A stretch of DNA of 64,000 nt from Dolichospermum planctonicum (GCF_005402965.1 NZ_BJCF01000010.1:34711-98710), one strand, 5' to 3'. Shown: positions 11,304 to 19,857, numbered from the stretch's first letter. The notes: generated by a model from the letters alone, not told the origin. Program-made: numbers and translations.

Positions 11304-11705
11304 TTATTCCATAAATAAACTCGGTTCTACATGAAAAAAATCTCCTAAATTCCGTGCTTGTTCTGCATTTATCTTTTCTTGTCCATTAAAAATATTATTA
11401 ACTATATCTTCATTTCCTAAAACTGCTACTAAATCATCTCGACTTCTTTCAGATTCTTCCAATAAAAATAATAACATAGATAGAGGATGATTTTGCTGAT
11501 TAGGTTGATAATTTTCTTTTTCAAACTTTTCTATTAAAGTAATTAACAACTGATATAATTCATCTTCTTCCGGTGTACGTTTCCGGTGCATTAAATCTTC
11601 CACGATTCCTAAAGCTTGCTCATTTTCCGCTTCAGTTTTTATCAACTTGGGAAGATAAGCTGTTAATAATTCCTTGTATTTTTCCCGATTAAAAGTAAGG
11701 GTCAT
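11304..11705 (-). CDS. higA: HigA-family antitoxin-like transcriptional regulator
   Basis: A 133-residue protein resembling the COG5499 (HigA) antitoxins: an N-terminal helical region, then a helix-turn-helix near residues 75-125 (LLEESERSRDDLVAVLGNEDIVNNIFNG pattern split around the turn). The C-terminus NLGDFFHVEPSLFM is characteristic of the family. Such antitoxins bind HigB-type mRNA interferases and repress their own operon. No HigB-like gene is found on either side: the upstream ORF encodes a 47-residue protein of different character. It therefore looks like an orphan antitoxin at the edge of the defence island, transcribed towards the methyltransferase. Confidence 0.7.
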   Translation of the reverse strand: MTLTFNREKYKELLTAYLPKLIKTEAENEQALGIVEDLMHRKRTPEEDELYQLLITLIEKFEKENYQPNQQNHPLSMLLFLLEESERSRDDLVAVLGNEDIVNNIFNGQEKINAEQARNLGDFFHVEPSLFME

Positions 11706-11714
11706 TAATTTTTA

Positions 11715-11858
11715 TTATCTATTCGGGTCTGTCAACAAACACCGTAACGCCATTAATACCCGTCTAGGACTTTTGCGTTGCATAGCCATTCTCAACCAAT
11801 AAGCAGCTTCCTCCTTACCCATAGCCAGGCTTGGCATATTCTGGGGGTGCTGTACCAT
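11715..11858 (-). CDS. Very small hypothetical protein (47 aa) upstream of the HigA-like gene
   Basis: An ATG-started frame of 47 codons beginning MVQHPQNMPSLAMGKEEAAYW and ending in a basic segment (QRKSPRRVLMALRCLLTD). An internal ATG at 11820-11822 would give 35 residues, preceded by a weak purine stretch. It is 9 bp upstream of the HigA-like start and 6 bp downstream of the DUF167 gene, all on the same strand, which suggests one transcript. I do not recognise the family. It could be a degenerated fragment of a larger protein. Confidence 0.4.
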   Translation of the reverse strand: MVQHPQNMPSLAMGKEEAAYWLRMAMQRKSPRRVLMALRCLLTDPNR

Positions 11859-11864
11859 TGATGT

Positions 11865-12089
11865 CTAATTTTTATCAATTATAATGAGTTTGTTTCTAGA
11901 TGTTACACCAGATTTAATTGTAATAGATGATTTAGGAACATCAAATTTTTTGGCTAATAGTTTAATTAGTTCTTCGTTGGCTTTACCGTCTACTGGTGGT
12001 GATTTTAAATGTACATTTAAACTACCATCTGCTAATTCTTCAATCTTTTGCTGCTGGGAATTTGGTTTAACTTTTACTATTTTTTGCAT
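11865..12089 (-). CDS. DUF167 / UPF0235 (YggU-like) family protein
   Basis: A 74-residue protein with the features of the YggU/UPF0235 fold: [14 protein letters not shown] near the N-terminus, the signature [21 protein letters not shown] (residues 29-49) and the C-terminal [12 protein letters not shown]. These small basic alpha/beta proteins are widespread and their biochemical role is unknown. Length is slightly short but complete. It heads a minus-strand string with the 47-aa ORF and HigA-like gene. Confidence 0.88.
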   Translation of the reverse strand: MQKIVKVKPNSQQQKIEELADGSLNVHLKSPPVDGKANEELIKLLAKKFDVPKSSITIKSGVTSRNKLIIIDKN

Positions 12090-12093
12090 TATC

Positions 12094-12263
12094 TAAGTAG
12101 GTTGGCGTTAAAAATTGTCGTTATGACAAGGGAACAGGGAACTCTTAACTGGGAACAGGGAACAAGGAACTCTTAACTGGGAACTCTTAACTGGGAACAG
12201 GGAACGAGGAATTTTTTGGCGCTGCTGAATTGAGGTGTGAAAATCAAAAACTCCATTTCTCAA
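12094..12263. repeat. Composite repeat: TAAGTAG element left end, GGGAACA tract and REP-like hairpin
   Basis: Starts with the TAAGTAGGTTGGCGT left end also found at 3344, followed by a long tract of CTTAACTGGGAACAGGGAAC-type units. At 12230-12263 there is an imperfect hairpin (TTGAGGTGTG / CATTTCTCAA) related to the perfect one at 48253-48286. Repeats fill most of the 220-bp gap here. Confidence 0.75.
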
Positions 12264-12312
12264 ACTCTCACTCTTTATCTACTTTCCCTGTCTCTATTTT
12301 TTTCTGGAGGTT

Positions 12313-12627
12313 TTAAGTAATCCCTAACATTCTATTTACTTGTTGTAATGCTAGGGGTTTGCGTTCGATATTTTGGAAACATTCAATATTTTTTAGTTGT
12401 ATGTAAGCAGTTTTGAAATTACTCGTTTTTAATAAAACAATGTCTTGATAAACTGCTTCTTGGGGAATTTTTATTTCTATTACCAAGTCTTGTAGTTGAT
12501 TTTGGCTGATAGCTATATTCAAATATTTCAAAAATACTTCTCTTTTCTTGGAACGAACAGTTACCAAGTACCAGTTATCAATGCTTTTTTCTGATGGGTT
12601 TGAATCTATGGTTTCGATTTGTGACAT
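12313..12627 (-). CDS. Small conserved hypothetical protein, possibly NusG N-terminal-like
   Basis: A 104-residue protein. The segment DNWYLVTVRSKKREVFLKYL (residues 21-40) resembles the first strand and helix of the NusG N-terminal (NGN) fold, and IECFQNIERKPLALQQVN near the end could correspond to its last helix. There is no KOW domain, so it is not a complete NusG. The stop is TAA at 12317-12319 region after LGIT. No membrane segment. Function unknown. NGN relationship is a weak pattern-based guess. Confidence 0.6.
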   Translation of the reverse strand: MSQIETIDSNPSEKSIDNWYLVTVRSKKREVFLKYLNIAISQNQLQDLVIEIKIPQEAVYQDIVLLKTSNFKTAYIQLKNIECFQNIERKPLALQQVNRMLGIT

Positions 12628-12721
12628 GATTGCAGGTTTGACTTTTTTGAATTTATTTCAAGAGGAATTTCAAAACCTGATTTGTTTGATTAATTGATCA
12701 TGGAAATCCTAATCAGCCAAA

Positions 12722-13912
12722 TCACAGTTCTGACTTATTTAACCAATATTTGTAAGCTGCATAAGCTAGGGTGACTACTCCTGTCATAATAGCAGATTCA
12801 TCAACTTCAAATTGTGGATGATGCAGGGGATGATTAATTATTCTCTCTTCATAGCCTACACCCAAGCGAAACATTGCACCAGGGGCGTGTTCTAAATAAA
12901 CAGAAAAATCTTCTGCACCTAAGGATGGTTCTGGTAAAATCTGTACACGCTCATTAGTCCATGCTTCTTCGGCTGCTGATTGTAATAGCTGCGTTAGCGT
13001 ATTATCATTTTGGACACTGGGTACACCTTGACGATAATTAACTTGATATTTCGCATTATAAGAATTACAAACGTTAGCTACTATCTTTTCAATCCAATCT
13101 GGTAAATTATTACGAGTTTCTGGATGTAGCGATCGCACTGTCCCCAATAATTGTACTCTATCAGCAATTACATTTGGCGCTCTCCCACCATTTATTTTAC
13201 CAATACTCAATACTACGGGACGCAAAGGATTTTGGGTACGACTAATGGCCTGTTGTAATGATGTAATTACTTGTGATGCAATCCAAATCGCATCTATGGC
13301 TTCATGGGGACGCGCACCGTGTCCAGATTCACCAATAATAATAATCTCTAAATCGTCTGCTGCGGCTGTTAATGCACCATAACGAATACCAATCGAACCT
13401 GCGGGAATGGAAGGAAAAACGTGCAACCCTAAAATGGCCGCAACATTATTCATAACTCCATCTTTTACCATCCAATTTGCACCTTGAGCTATTTCTTCCG
13501 CTGGTTGAAATATAAACCTCACTTTTCCCCCCAATTCTGAGGCAATTTGGGAAAGTATCATCGCTGTTCCCAAACCTACTGTAGTATGAATATCATGTCC
13601 ACAAGCGTGCATGACTCCGGGAATGCGAGAAGCATATTCTAAACTTGTACGTTCTTGAATGGGTAAAGCATCCATATCAGTACGAATTGCCAGTATATTA
13701 TCACTATATTGTGTCCCTTTTAATTCACCAATCACACCTGTTCTGCCTATTCCCTCTTCTACGTGCAGTCCATTGGCGGATAATACACCAGCAATAAAAG
13801 CAGCGGTTTGATATTCTTCTCCGCTCAATTCTGGATGTGCATGAATATGTCGGCGGATTTCGACTAATCGAGATAATATACTTATTGATAATTCTTTGAT
13901 TCTGTTGAGCAT
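12722..13912 (-). CDS. M20-family amidohydrolase (N-acyl-L-amino acid / IAA-amino acid hydrolase type)
   Basis: A 396-residue zinc-dependent amidase of the M20D group, which removes acyl groups from amino acid conjugates. The metal-binding motif HACGHDIHTTVGLGTA sits near residues 101-116, with the catalytic EE pair in QPAEEIAQGA near 137-146, and the later ligand H in NHPLHHPQFEVDE near the C-terminus. Length and motifs match cyanobacterial enzymes annotated as amidohydrolase or hippurate hydrolase. The exact physiological substrate cannot be told. ATG at 13910-13912. It faces the divergent Rpn-type gene 57 bp away. Confidence 0.93.
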   Translation of the reverse strand: MLNRIKELSISILSRLVEIRRHIHAHPELSGEEYQTAAFIAGVLSANGLHVEEGIGRTGVIGELKGTQYSDNILAIRTDMDALPIQERTSLEYASRIPGVMHACGHDIHTTVGLGTAMILSQIASELGGKVRFIFQPAEEIAQGANWMVKDGVMNNVAAILGLHVFPSIPAGSIGIRYGALTAAADDLEIIIIGESGHGARPHEAIDAIWIASQVITSLQQAISRTQNPLRPVVLSIGKINGGRAPNVIADRVQLLGTVRSLHPETRNNLPDWIEKIVANVCNSYNAKYQVNYRQGVPSVQNDNTLTQLLQSAAEEAWTNERVQILPEPSLGAEDFSVYLEHAPGAMFRLGVGYEERIINHPLHHPQFEVDESAIMTGVVTLAYAAYKYWLNKSEL

Positions 13913-13969
13913 GGAAATAATTCTAAATTAATTGGGACTGAATTACCACAATTATTAGTATAGCATTTT

Positions 13970-14935
13970 ATGAACAAAAATGAAATCACGGCGAATTACG
14001 ATGAATCCTGGAAAGAAGCATTAAACGAATATTTTGATAGTTTTTTATCCTTCTTCTTTCCTGTAGCTTATAAAGCAATTGATTGGACAAAACCACCGGA
14101 ATCACTAGATAAAGAACTGCAAGAAATTACGGCTTCATCAGCAACTGAAAAACGCATAGCCGATAAACTTTATAAAGTTTGGTTATTGGATAAAACACAA
14201 GTATGGATTTTAATTCATATTGAAATTCAAAGCCAATATGATGTTGACTTCCAAGAACGGATGTACACTTATAATTATCGTGCCTTTGACCTTTATCACC
14301 AATTTGTCGTGAGTTTGGCGATTTTAGGTGATACGAGTTCCACTTGGCGACCTAACAGTTATCATCAAGCAATGTTAGATTGTGAATTAAGTCTGAAGTT
14401 CCCCATTGCTAAACTCCTGGACTATGAATCACGGTGGAATGAACTAGAATCAAGTGATAATCCCTTTGCTATCATAGTAATGGCGCATTTGAAAACCAAA
14501 GCCACCACAGGTAATTTAGCAGAACGGGAACAGTGGAAATGGACATTAGTTAGGGGACTTTACGAGCGAGGCTTAACAAAAGAAAAGATTGTTAACCTTT
14601 TTAAGATAATTGATAAAATGATGACATTGCCCAAAGAATTGCAACAGGGATTAGTCGCTAAAATTAAACATTTGGAGGAGGAAAATCAAATGCCTTTTAT
14701 TAGTCCAACAGAAGAATTAGCAATGGAACGAGGGGTAGAAAGGGGAATAGAGCAGGGAGAACAACAACTGATTTTCCGGCAACTAAATCGGCGAATTGGT
14801 CGAATTGAATCATCATTCATTGAGACAATTCGGACATTGACAATTGACCAATTAGAATTACTCGGTGAAGCACTCTTAGATTTCTCCACTGTCACTGATT
14901 TAGAACAATGGTTAGAAAATAACTCAGAGTTTTAG
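13970..14935 (+). CDS. Rpn-family recombination-promoting nuclease-like protein with DUF4351 tail
   Basis: A 321-residue protein common in cyanobacterial genomes, usually in many copies. The N-terminal two thirds is a PD-(D/E)XK-type domain: the core strand WILIHIEIQSQYD (near residues 81-93) carries the E-x-Q active-site variant. The C-terminal 55 residues (LNRRIGRIESSFIETI, then LTIDQLELLGEALLDF) form the DUF4351 helical domain. Rpn proteins stimulate RecA-independent recombination in E. coli and have been called putative transposases. Whether this copy does so is unknown. It stands alone between intergenic repeats. Confidence 0.85.
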   Translation: MNKNEITANYDESWKEALNEYFDSFLSFFFPVAYKAIDWTKPPESLDKELQEITASSATEKRIADKLYKVWLLDKTQVWILIHIEIQSQYDVDFQERMYTYNYRAFDLYHQFVVSLAILGDTSSTWRPNSYHQAMLDCELSLKFPIAKLLDYESRWNELESSDNPFAIIVMAHLKTKATTGNLAEREQWKWTLVRGLYERGLTKEKIVNLFKIIDKMMTLPKELQQGLVAKIKHLEEENQMPFISPTEELAMERGVERGIEQGEQQLIFRQLNRRIGRIESSFIETIRTLTIDQLELLGEALLDFSTVTDLEQWLENNSEF

Positions 14936-15016
14936 AAAACAAAACCCCATGGTTCACTAATTACTGTGGGGTAAAACAACTTTCTAGAAGCCGAGATTCT
15001 TGGGAGAAATTAAATT

Positions 15017-15140
15017 AGGACTTACGCAACTGTCACCCCAAAAATCTCTTGTAGGGTGCGTCAGATATCAACAATCTGTTTATTTGCAGGATTTATCCAG
15101 TAGCAAAGCACCCTACCAATGTGCCAGTTGGGTAAGTCCT
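15017..15140. mobile_element. MITE-like element with 16-bp terminal inverted repeats
   Basis: AGGACTTACGCAACTG at 15017-15032 pairs with CAGTTGGGTAAGTCCT at 15125-15140 (15 of 16 match). Inside, GTAGGGTGC and GCACCCTAC form a second inverted pair. The 124-bp unit has no coding capacity, and such GGACTTACGC-ended elements are frequent in Nostocales. The rest of the 14936-15373 gap holds no gene. Confidence 0.75.
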
Positions 15141-15308
15141 GGAAAAGTTAGAAAATTTGCTACTTAGGTAAATCTCAAATATAAAGAAATAATTAAGAAT
15201 ATCCAAAAATTATATAAATTGTTATTACAGAACTATGCAAATGGGAACAAAGACTGTATATTAGTGTCAACTTGAGTATACCGAAAGATTTATAGTCTAC
15301 CAATTATG

Positions 15309-15348
15309 AGATACCTCTGGTTCACCACAAAATGAACCGGGGGTATCT
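15309..15348 (-). terminator. Strong hairpin downstream of the zinc-ribbon kinase
   Basis: AGATACCTCTGGTTCA (15309-15324) pairs with TGAACCGGGGGTATCT (15333-15348) with two non-Watson-Crick positions and an 8-base loop. It lies 26 bp after the kinase stop, the position of a terminator, though no perfect U tract follows. Confidence 0.55.
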
Positions 15349-15373
15349 GTGTTTTGGGGCTAATTAACAGAAT

Positions 15374-17068
15374 TTACCTCCAACCTAACCAACGTAAACA
15401 AGGACTAATTAAGTAATAGCTGATACTTAAAGAAAAACTAATTAAGATACTCACAAAACTAAAAAAACCCAGAGGTGAAAATATATCAAACCCTTGTGGT
15501 TCTCTATAAAAATGAAATAAATGTAGTCTTAATCCTAAGTTAGTGAAAACACCTATCAAATTAGCACTACCCAAACCAGCAATTACAGCATAAGCGATTT
15601 TATGAGTGCGAATACCTAAACCTAATGTCAGTATGGGAAGTGATATCAAAATCCATATTACGAAGTTTTCACTACTATTTTGAGTGGGAATGAATTGACA
15701 AGCTATCCAGCCTAGACTATAACCAATCAAACCCATAAAAGCGGAAACCAGAAACCGTCGCTTTTGTCCAAAACAACCTGACAAGCTTAGTCCCAAACCT
15801 GTTCCCAAACCTGCAAAAGCGTAGACTATGGTTTCTGCGGCTATGTACGGTTGATTTTTGACTAATGTTGGTAATAGATAGGCTAGTAATTCTAGCCAGC
15901 GATCGCCTAAACTGGTATAATCAGCCAGAATAAAACCGATGATAGTGGCTATTCCCATGCAAATACTAGTCAAAATCATTACCCAAATAGTCACCAAACC
16001 AGCAAATAAAAACTTAAATACTCCCCGAATAATAAATAAAGTTGTATTACCTATAGCTTGGAAAAATTGAACAACTAATTTTACTAAATACTTGCCAATG
16101 CGGGTAAATAATCCTTCCCGTGGTAATGGGGAAGCAATCTTTAATAATCTTTTGTGAATAATACCTGCGTGTGCTGGACGCGATCGCGCGTCATCCTGTA
16201 CCATTTCATCTAGCAAGTCTGCTAAATCTGGTTTAATCTGACAATAATTACGCCACCGTAATTTTCCCGTGAGACTGTCTTCCAATTCAGGTGGATATTT
16301 ACCCGTTAGGAGTTGAATCATCGTCCGTCCCAAAGCATAGAAATCTGCCCCAGGACCGACATTACTACCATGAATTTGTTCTTGAGGACTATAACCGGAG
16401 GAGTATAAGCGGGTGGAGGTAGAATGGGATTTTAAAACTGAACCACTAACTTGTTTAGCGCCCCCAAAATCAATTAAGACTAACTTATCCTCCTTGAGGG
16501 GTTTAGCGGGTGTAGAGGTTCGTAACATTAAATTAGAAGGCTTTATATCTCGGTGAATAATTTGGCGCTTGTGTAACTCCTGCAAAATCTGTACAGCTTG
16601 AATAAACCAACATAAAACTAAATCTTCTGGACAACCTTGGGGGGAATTTATTAATACTTCCTCTAAAGTATAGCCATGGATTTTTTCCATCACCAAACAT
16701 GGTAATTGAAGGGGTTGAGGATTGATCAAATTAACTTGAAAATACCCATCATTGTCCACTTTGGGGACGGCATTACTACGGAAATTACTTAAAAATTCCG
16801 CCTCTTGCATGAACAATTCAAGTGCCTTCGCTGAAGTCTCTACAAGCACCTTGAGGACTTTTTCTGTTTGTGTCTTTTCATCCCAAATTGTATAAATTTG
16901 AGCAAATCCCCCTGATCCTAGTGGTTTAAGAGGGAAATAACGTTCTAACAAATGCAACTGTGCGCCACAACTGTTACAAAATTTGTTTCCCCAGGGTTGG
17001 GGATAAGGACGTTGACAATGAGGATTTATGCAGTGAACTGCACTCTGAGTTATCTGGGTCAAAACCAC
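15374..17068 (-). CDS. Serine/threonine protein kinase with N-terminal zinc ribbon and multi-pass membrane tail
   Basis: A 564-residue Hanks-type kinase. Residues 13-37 form a zinc ribbon (CINPHC...CNSCG). The kinase domain follows, with the glycine loop LGSGGFAQIY near 51-60, VLKVLVE with the catalytic lysine, HRDIKPSNLM near 172, LIDFGGAKQV near 196, and a Pro-rich activation region YSPQEQIHG. After residue 320 come about six hydrophobic segments that should anchor it in the membrane. This architecture is typical of filamentous cyanobacteria with many Pkn kinases. Substrates are unknown. Start ATG at 17066-17068. One of three such kinases in this window. Confidence 0.93.
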   Translation of the reverse strand: MVLTQITQSAVHCINPHCQRPYPQPWGNKFCNSCGAQLHLLERYFPLKPLGSGGFAQIYTIWDEKTQTEKVLKVLVETSAKALELFMQEAEFLSNFRSNAVPKVDNDGYFQVNLINPQPLQLPCLVMEKIHGYTLEEVLINSPQGCPEDLVLCWFIQAVQILQELHKRQIIHRDIKPSNLMLRTSTPAKPLKEDKLVLIDFGGAKQVSGSVLKSHSTSTRLYSSGYSPQEQIHGSNVGPGADFYALGRTMIQLLTGKYPPELEDSLTGKLRWRNYCQIKPDLADLLDEMVQDDARSRPAHAGIIHKRLLKIASPLPREGLFTRIGKYLVKLVVQFFQAIGNTTLFIIRGVFKFLFAGLVTIWVMILTSICMGIATIIGFILADYTSLGDRWLELLAYLLPTLVKNQPYIAAETIVYAFAGLGTGLGLSLSGCFGQKRRFLVSAFMGLIGYSLGWIACQFIPTQNSSENFVIWILISLPILTLGLGIRTHKIAYAVIAGLGSANLIGVFTNLGLRLHLFHFYREPQGFDIFSPLGFFSFVSILISFSLSISYYLISPCLRWLGWR

Positions 17069-17399
17069 GAAAATACAAAGGCTGGATTGATTTTAGCGTC
17101 TCTTGAGGGTTGTGGATAGGGTTAAATCAAAATCAAGAAAAAAATTGGCACAAACACAGACCATTCAAATCAATTCAGATCAGGAATGATGGGTCTGACC
17201 CCCTATTAATTATCCGGTAAAAATGTAATTAAAAAAGATTAATAATCAAGAATGAAAAAATTTCAGAAAAATGCCAAATTGGCAACCATGGTTAAATAAA
17301 CCAGGCTAAATTATATGAGACAAGCAAAAACAAGGGATTGTTAAGAGGTTAAATCAACTAACATAAAGCTCTTGTGGAGATTGTCTAAAAAATCAATAG
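17069..17399. other. Intergenic region upstream of a candidate small RNA
   Basis: About 330 bp between the kinase start and the structured segment beginning near 17400. AT-rich, no gene. It should hold the kinase promoter on the minus strand and a promoter for the putative RNA on the plus strand, but no box is convincing. Confidence 0.4.
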
Positions 17400-17576
17400 A
17401 ATTAGTATTTGCTGCACAGGAATACCTGCTAAATATAGACGTGATCGTTAACCTGCAAATTACCCCCCTAATTAACGGGTTTCGTCTATATGAATAAATT
17501 CCTAAACGCTTCAGCAGCAAATGGTAGAGTGGGAGAGAAAGGCGCTTGGTAATGCCTCCTCCCACTCTCTTTTTCT
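17400..17576 (+). ncRNA. Candidate structured small RNA ending in an intrinsic terminator
   Basis: Three nested, perfectly complementary pairs are visible: ATTTGCTGC (17407-17415) with GCAGCAAAT (17514-17522), ATATAGACG (17433-17441) with CGTCTATAT (17483-17491), and CGTTAA (17446-17451) with TTAACG (17472-17477). A small CAGG/CCTG hairpin lies in the left arm. Four bases after the outer pair closes, a terminator hairpin with a T run begins on the same strand. The arrangement suggests a discrete transcript of roughly 170-180 nt. I see no open frame with coding character. It does not match a named RNA that I can confirm; 6S RNA or a regulatory RNA are possibilities. The 5' end is a guess. Confidence 0.5.
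17526..17576 (+). terminator. Intrinsic terminator of the candidate small RNA
   Basis: AGAGTGGGAG (17526-17535) pairs perfectly with CTCCCACTCT (17559-17568), with an inner AGGC/GCCT pair, followed by CTTTTTCT on the plus strand. The plus strand has the T run and the minus strand does not. It is just 3' of the convergent glycosyltransferase gene. Confidence 0.75.
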
Positions 17577-17589
17577 GGGGAGTTTTTCC

Positions 17590-18831
17590 TCACATAGAAT
17601 TGGTATGACCCAACAACCAATTTAAATGCTGTGGTAATAATGTTGCTAAATCATAGTTATTGATTATAGTCTTTCTGGCAGCGGCACGAATAGGAATCAT
17701 ATCTGGGGAATTATCCAAAGCCGCGTTGACTTTGTTAGCAATTTGTTGGGGAGAAAAGAAATCTACCAACAGTCCATTTTTACCATCTTCAATTACTTCT
17801 AAAACTGGTGGAGTATCAGAAGCTATTAATAAACATCCTGTAGACATGGCTTCTAACATTGACCAGGATAAGACAAAAGGACGGGTTAAATAAATATGGG
17901 CTGAGGAAGCTTGTAAAACTTGGAGATATTCACTATAAGGTAGTCTACCGGTAAAGTGTAATCTGGATAAATCCAAATCTAACTTTTCTAACATTAACTG
18001 TTTATAGGTTTTACCATCTGGTAGAGTTTTTCCATAAGCTACCCTATCTTCCCCCACAACTACAACATGACAATTTGGCCGTTGTTGTTGAATTAATGCT
18101 ACTGCTTCCATGAACTGAGGAAAACCGCGATAAGGTTCCATTCCCCTGCCTACATAGGTTACTAATTCTGTAACCTGGGAAAGGTCAAGATTAATGCGAG
18201 GTAAAACTAATTTAGCATCTGGCTGGGGTTGAAAAAAATTAGTATCAATTCCATCGTGACAAACACTGATTTTACTATGATATTCTGGGGGAAATTGCTG
18301 CCGTTGCCAATTAGTAGGAGAAAGACCACGATGACAATTATATAAATCAATTAAAATCGGGGCATTTTTCACACGAATACGACATAAATCATCTGCATTT
18401 AGTGGTTCACTGGGATCAAAATCAGCATCAGAACCGCGACCATGATAAAACCATTCAAAGAAACACAATAATTCTGCTTCGGGGAAAATTTCTTTCATAA
18501 ATAATGTCGGACCCCAACCCGAATGACCGTAAATTATATCTGGGATAAAACCCTGTGTTTTCAGATTTTCTGCCATTCGATATACAGCTTGTCCAGTAAT
18601 AACTGCATTTTCTAAATTGCGGACATAATGATGGGTTTGGGGTGCTGCTTGACGGGAAGGTTGATAAATAGCTTTAAATACACCAGGTATAGTTCCTTCC
18701 TGACGATTAGTGCCAAATACAATTTGGTAATTGCTATCTTGGGCTAAAGCTGCGGCTAAATGGCGAAATTGAGCGGGAAAGTTGGGATGTAAGAATAAAA
18801 TCCGTTTGGGAATTGTCGCAGCATTTTTCAT
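17590..18831 (-). CDS. Glycosyltransferase family 4 (group 1) protein
   Basis: A 413-residue GT-B-fold glycosyltransferase. The N-terminal lobe starts RILFLHPNFPAQFRHLA, a form shared by cyanobacterial GT4 enzymes. The C-terminal lobe shows VTYVGRGMEPYRGFPQFMEA and the donor-binding region LTRPFVLSWSMLEAMSTGCLLIASDTPPVLEVIEDGKNG split around residues 335-372, including the conserved E-x7-E-like spacing. It most likely adds a sugar to an exopolysaccharide, glycan or lipid. Donor and acceptor cannot be told. Start ATG at 18829-18831. No operon partners; the IS605 remnant lies upstream. Confidence 0.9.
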   Translation of the reverse strand: MKNAATIPKRILFLHPNFPAQFRHLAAALAQDSNYQIVFGTNRQEGTIPGVFKAIYQPSRQAAPQTHHYVRNLENAVITGQAVYRMAENLKTQGFIPDIIYGHSGWGPTLFMKEIFPEAELLCFFEWFYHGRGSDADFDPSEPLNADDLCRIRVKNAPILIDLYNCHRGLSPTNWQRQQFPPEYHSKISVCHDGIDTNFFQPQPDAKLVLPRINLDLSQVTELVTYVGRGMEPYRGFPQFMEAVALIQQQRPNCHVVVVGEDRVAYGKTLPDGKTYKQLMLEKLDLDLSRLHFTGRLPYSEYLQVLQASSAHIYLTRPFVLSWSMLEAMSTGCLLIASDTPPVLEVIEDGKNGLLVDFFSPQQIANKVNAALDNSPDMIPIRAAARKTIINNYDLATLLPQHLNWLLGHTNSM

Positions 18832-18914
18832 ATATGTAAATACTTATCTTTGAGTCAATGTGATACTTATTTTATAATACATTACAGCCATTTTATTTTG
18901 AGGGTGATATTATT

Positions 18915-18950
18915 GACGCTCCCCGCCCTATAGAGGGACGGGGATTCTTG
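18915..18950. mobile_element. Right-end hairpin of an IS200/IS605 element
   Basis: CCCCGCCCT and AGGGACGGGG around 18921-18943 form the subterminal hairpin in the GACGCTCCCCGCCC...GGGGATTCTTG context that marks IS605-type ends. It lies directly 3' of tnpB on the minus strand. In active relatives this end also overlaps the guide-RNA (omega RNA) scaffold. Confidence 0.75.
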
Positions 18951-18952
18951 TT

Positions 18953-19614
18953 TCAATGAGCAACCTTACTCAAACTTGTTACCAAGTCTGAGCAGAGGGT
19001 CATCTCTCCACAAGGGTTAGAAGTTCCGGTGCGCCCCACCGTACTTAGATCATAGCCAGTTTGTTTTAGTGCTTTTGCTAGAATGTTAATTGCAGCATTG
19101 TGGTCACGGTCAAGTATGCACCCACATTTACAAACATGAGTTCTAACTGAAAGTGACTTCTTGACGATTTCTCCACAATTAGAACAATTTTGAGAAGTAT
19201 ATTGTGGTGCAACAGGTACAACCACACGACCATAGACTTTACCAAAATATTCTAACCATTGAGTAAACAATGACCAAGAAATTTTAGATTTTAGATTTTA
19301 GATTTTAGATTGGGAATTTTCGGTATAAGTAGGGGGCAACGGCCGTTGACCCCTACAATTTCAGGGCGGAACTAATCCAAAATTGCTAATCTAAAATCCC
19401 CAAGATCCACACTTGAGGGTGGAGTCAATCCAAAATCCAAAATCGTAAATCCAAAATCCACTGACCACCCCGCATCACTAATTGACTTGGCTAATTTGCT
19501 ATTCTTAACCATATTTTTCACTTGCAGTTTTTCAAAGACCACCAAATCGTTAGATTTGACCACGCACAATGCTGTTGTCACAGCCAAGTCTTGACGCTGA
19601 CGTGATACTTGCAA
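18953..19614 (-). pseudogene. tnpB: IS200/IS605-family tnpB (OrfB), truncated and interrupted
   Basis: Two in-frame pieces of one RuvC-like TnpB. The 5' piece (19372-19614) reads VSRQRQDLAVTTALCVVKSN, then KNSKLAKSISDAGWS. The 3' piece (18953-19270) resumes FTQWLEYFGKVYGRVVV, followed by the zinc finger QNCSNCGEIV...CKCG and the RDHNAAINIL motif with the last RuvC aspartate. The N-terminal roughly 200 residues are absent, with a stop immediately upstream near a tandem-repeat tract. A 191-bp insertion separates WS and FTQW. TnpB proteins are RNA-guided nucleases; this copy cannot be functional. Confidence 0.9.
19277..19467. mobile_element. 191-bp insertion inside tnpB with 6-bp direct repeats
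   Basis: TGACCA occurs at 19271-19276 and again at 19462-19467, bracketing sequence absent from a continuous TnpB frame. The insert begins with ATTTTAG tandem units, contains GGGGGCAACGGCCGTTGACCCC (short palindrome) and ends with ATCCAAA tandem units, so it looks like a small non-coding repeat element that duplicated its target. Confidence 0.7.
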
Positions 19615-19619
19615 ATGTT

Positions 19620-19672
19620 TTCAGGGATTTTATCACCCATTACCTATTACCCATTACCCATTACCCATTACT
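19620..19672. repeat. Short tandem repeat tract (CCATTA units)
   Basis: Seven-base units of the CCATTAC / CTATTAC type in tandem directly upstream of the tnpB remnant, at the point where its N-terminal part is missing. The following 185 bp to the rubrerythrin stop hold no gene. Confidence 0.8.
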
Positions 19673-19857
19673 AGTCTCAACTAGATAATTAGCAACTTGA
19701 GTTATTAATAAATTTATAGAACAAAATACATTATTGCAAATATAATTCACTACTAGACAAATAAAGTCCACACTTTGATAAACTCTGTTATCATCTGCAT
19801 GGACTAATGTACATTTGCTGAAAGTTAACTATGGAACATCCCTATATTCTTTATTAC

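Noticed and set aside
17341..17565. 74-codon minus-strand frame in the structured region
   Set aside because: It lies across palindromic arms of the candidate RNA and has no family resemblance.
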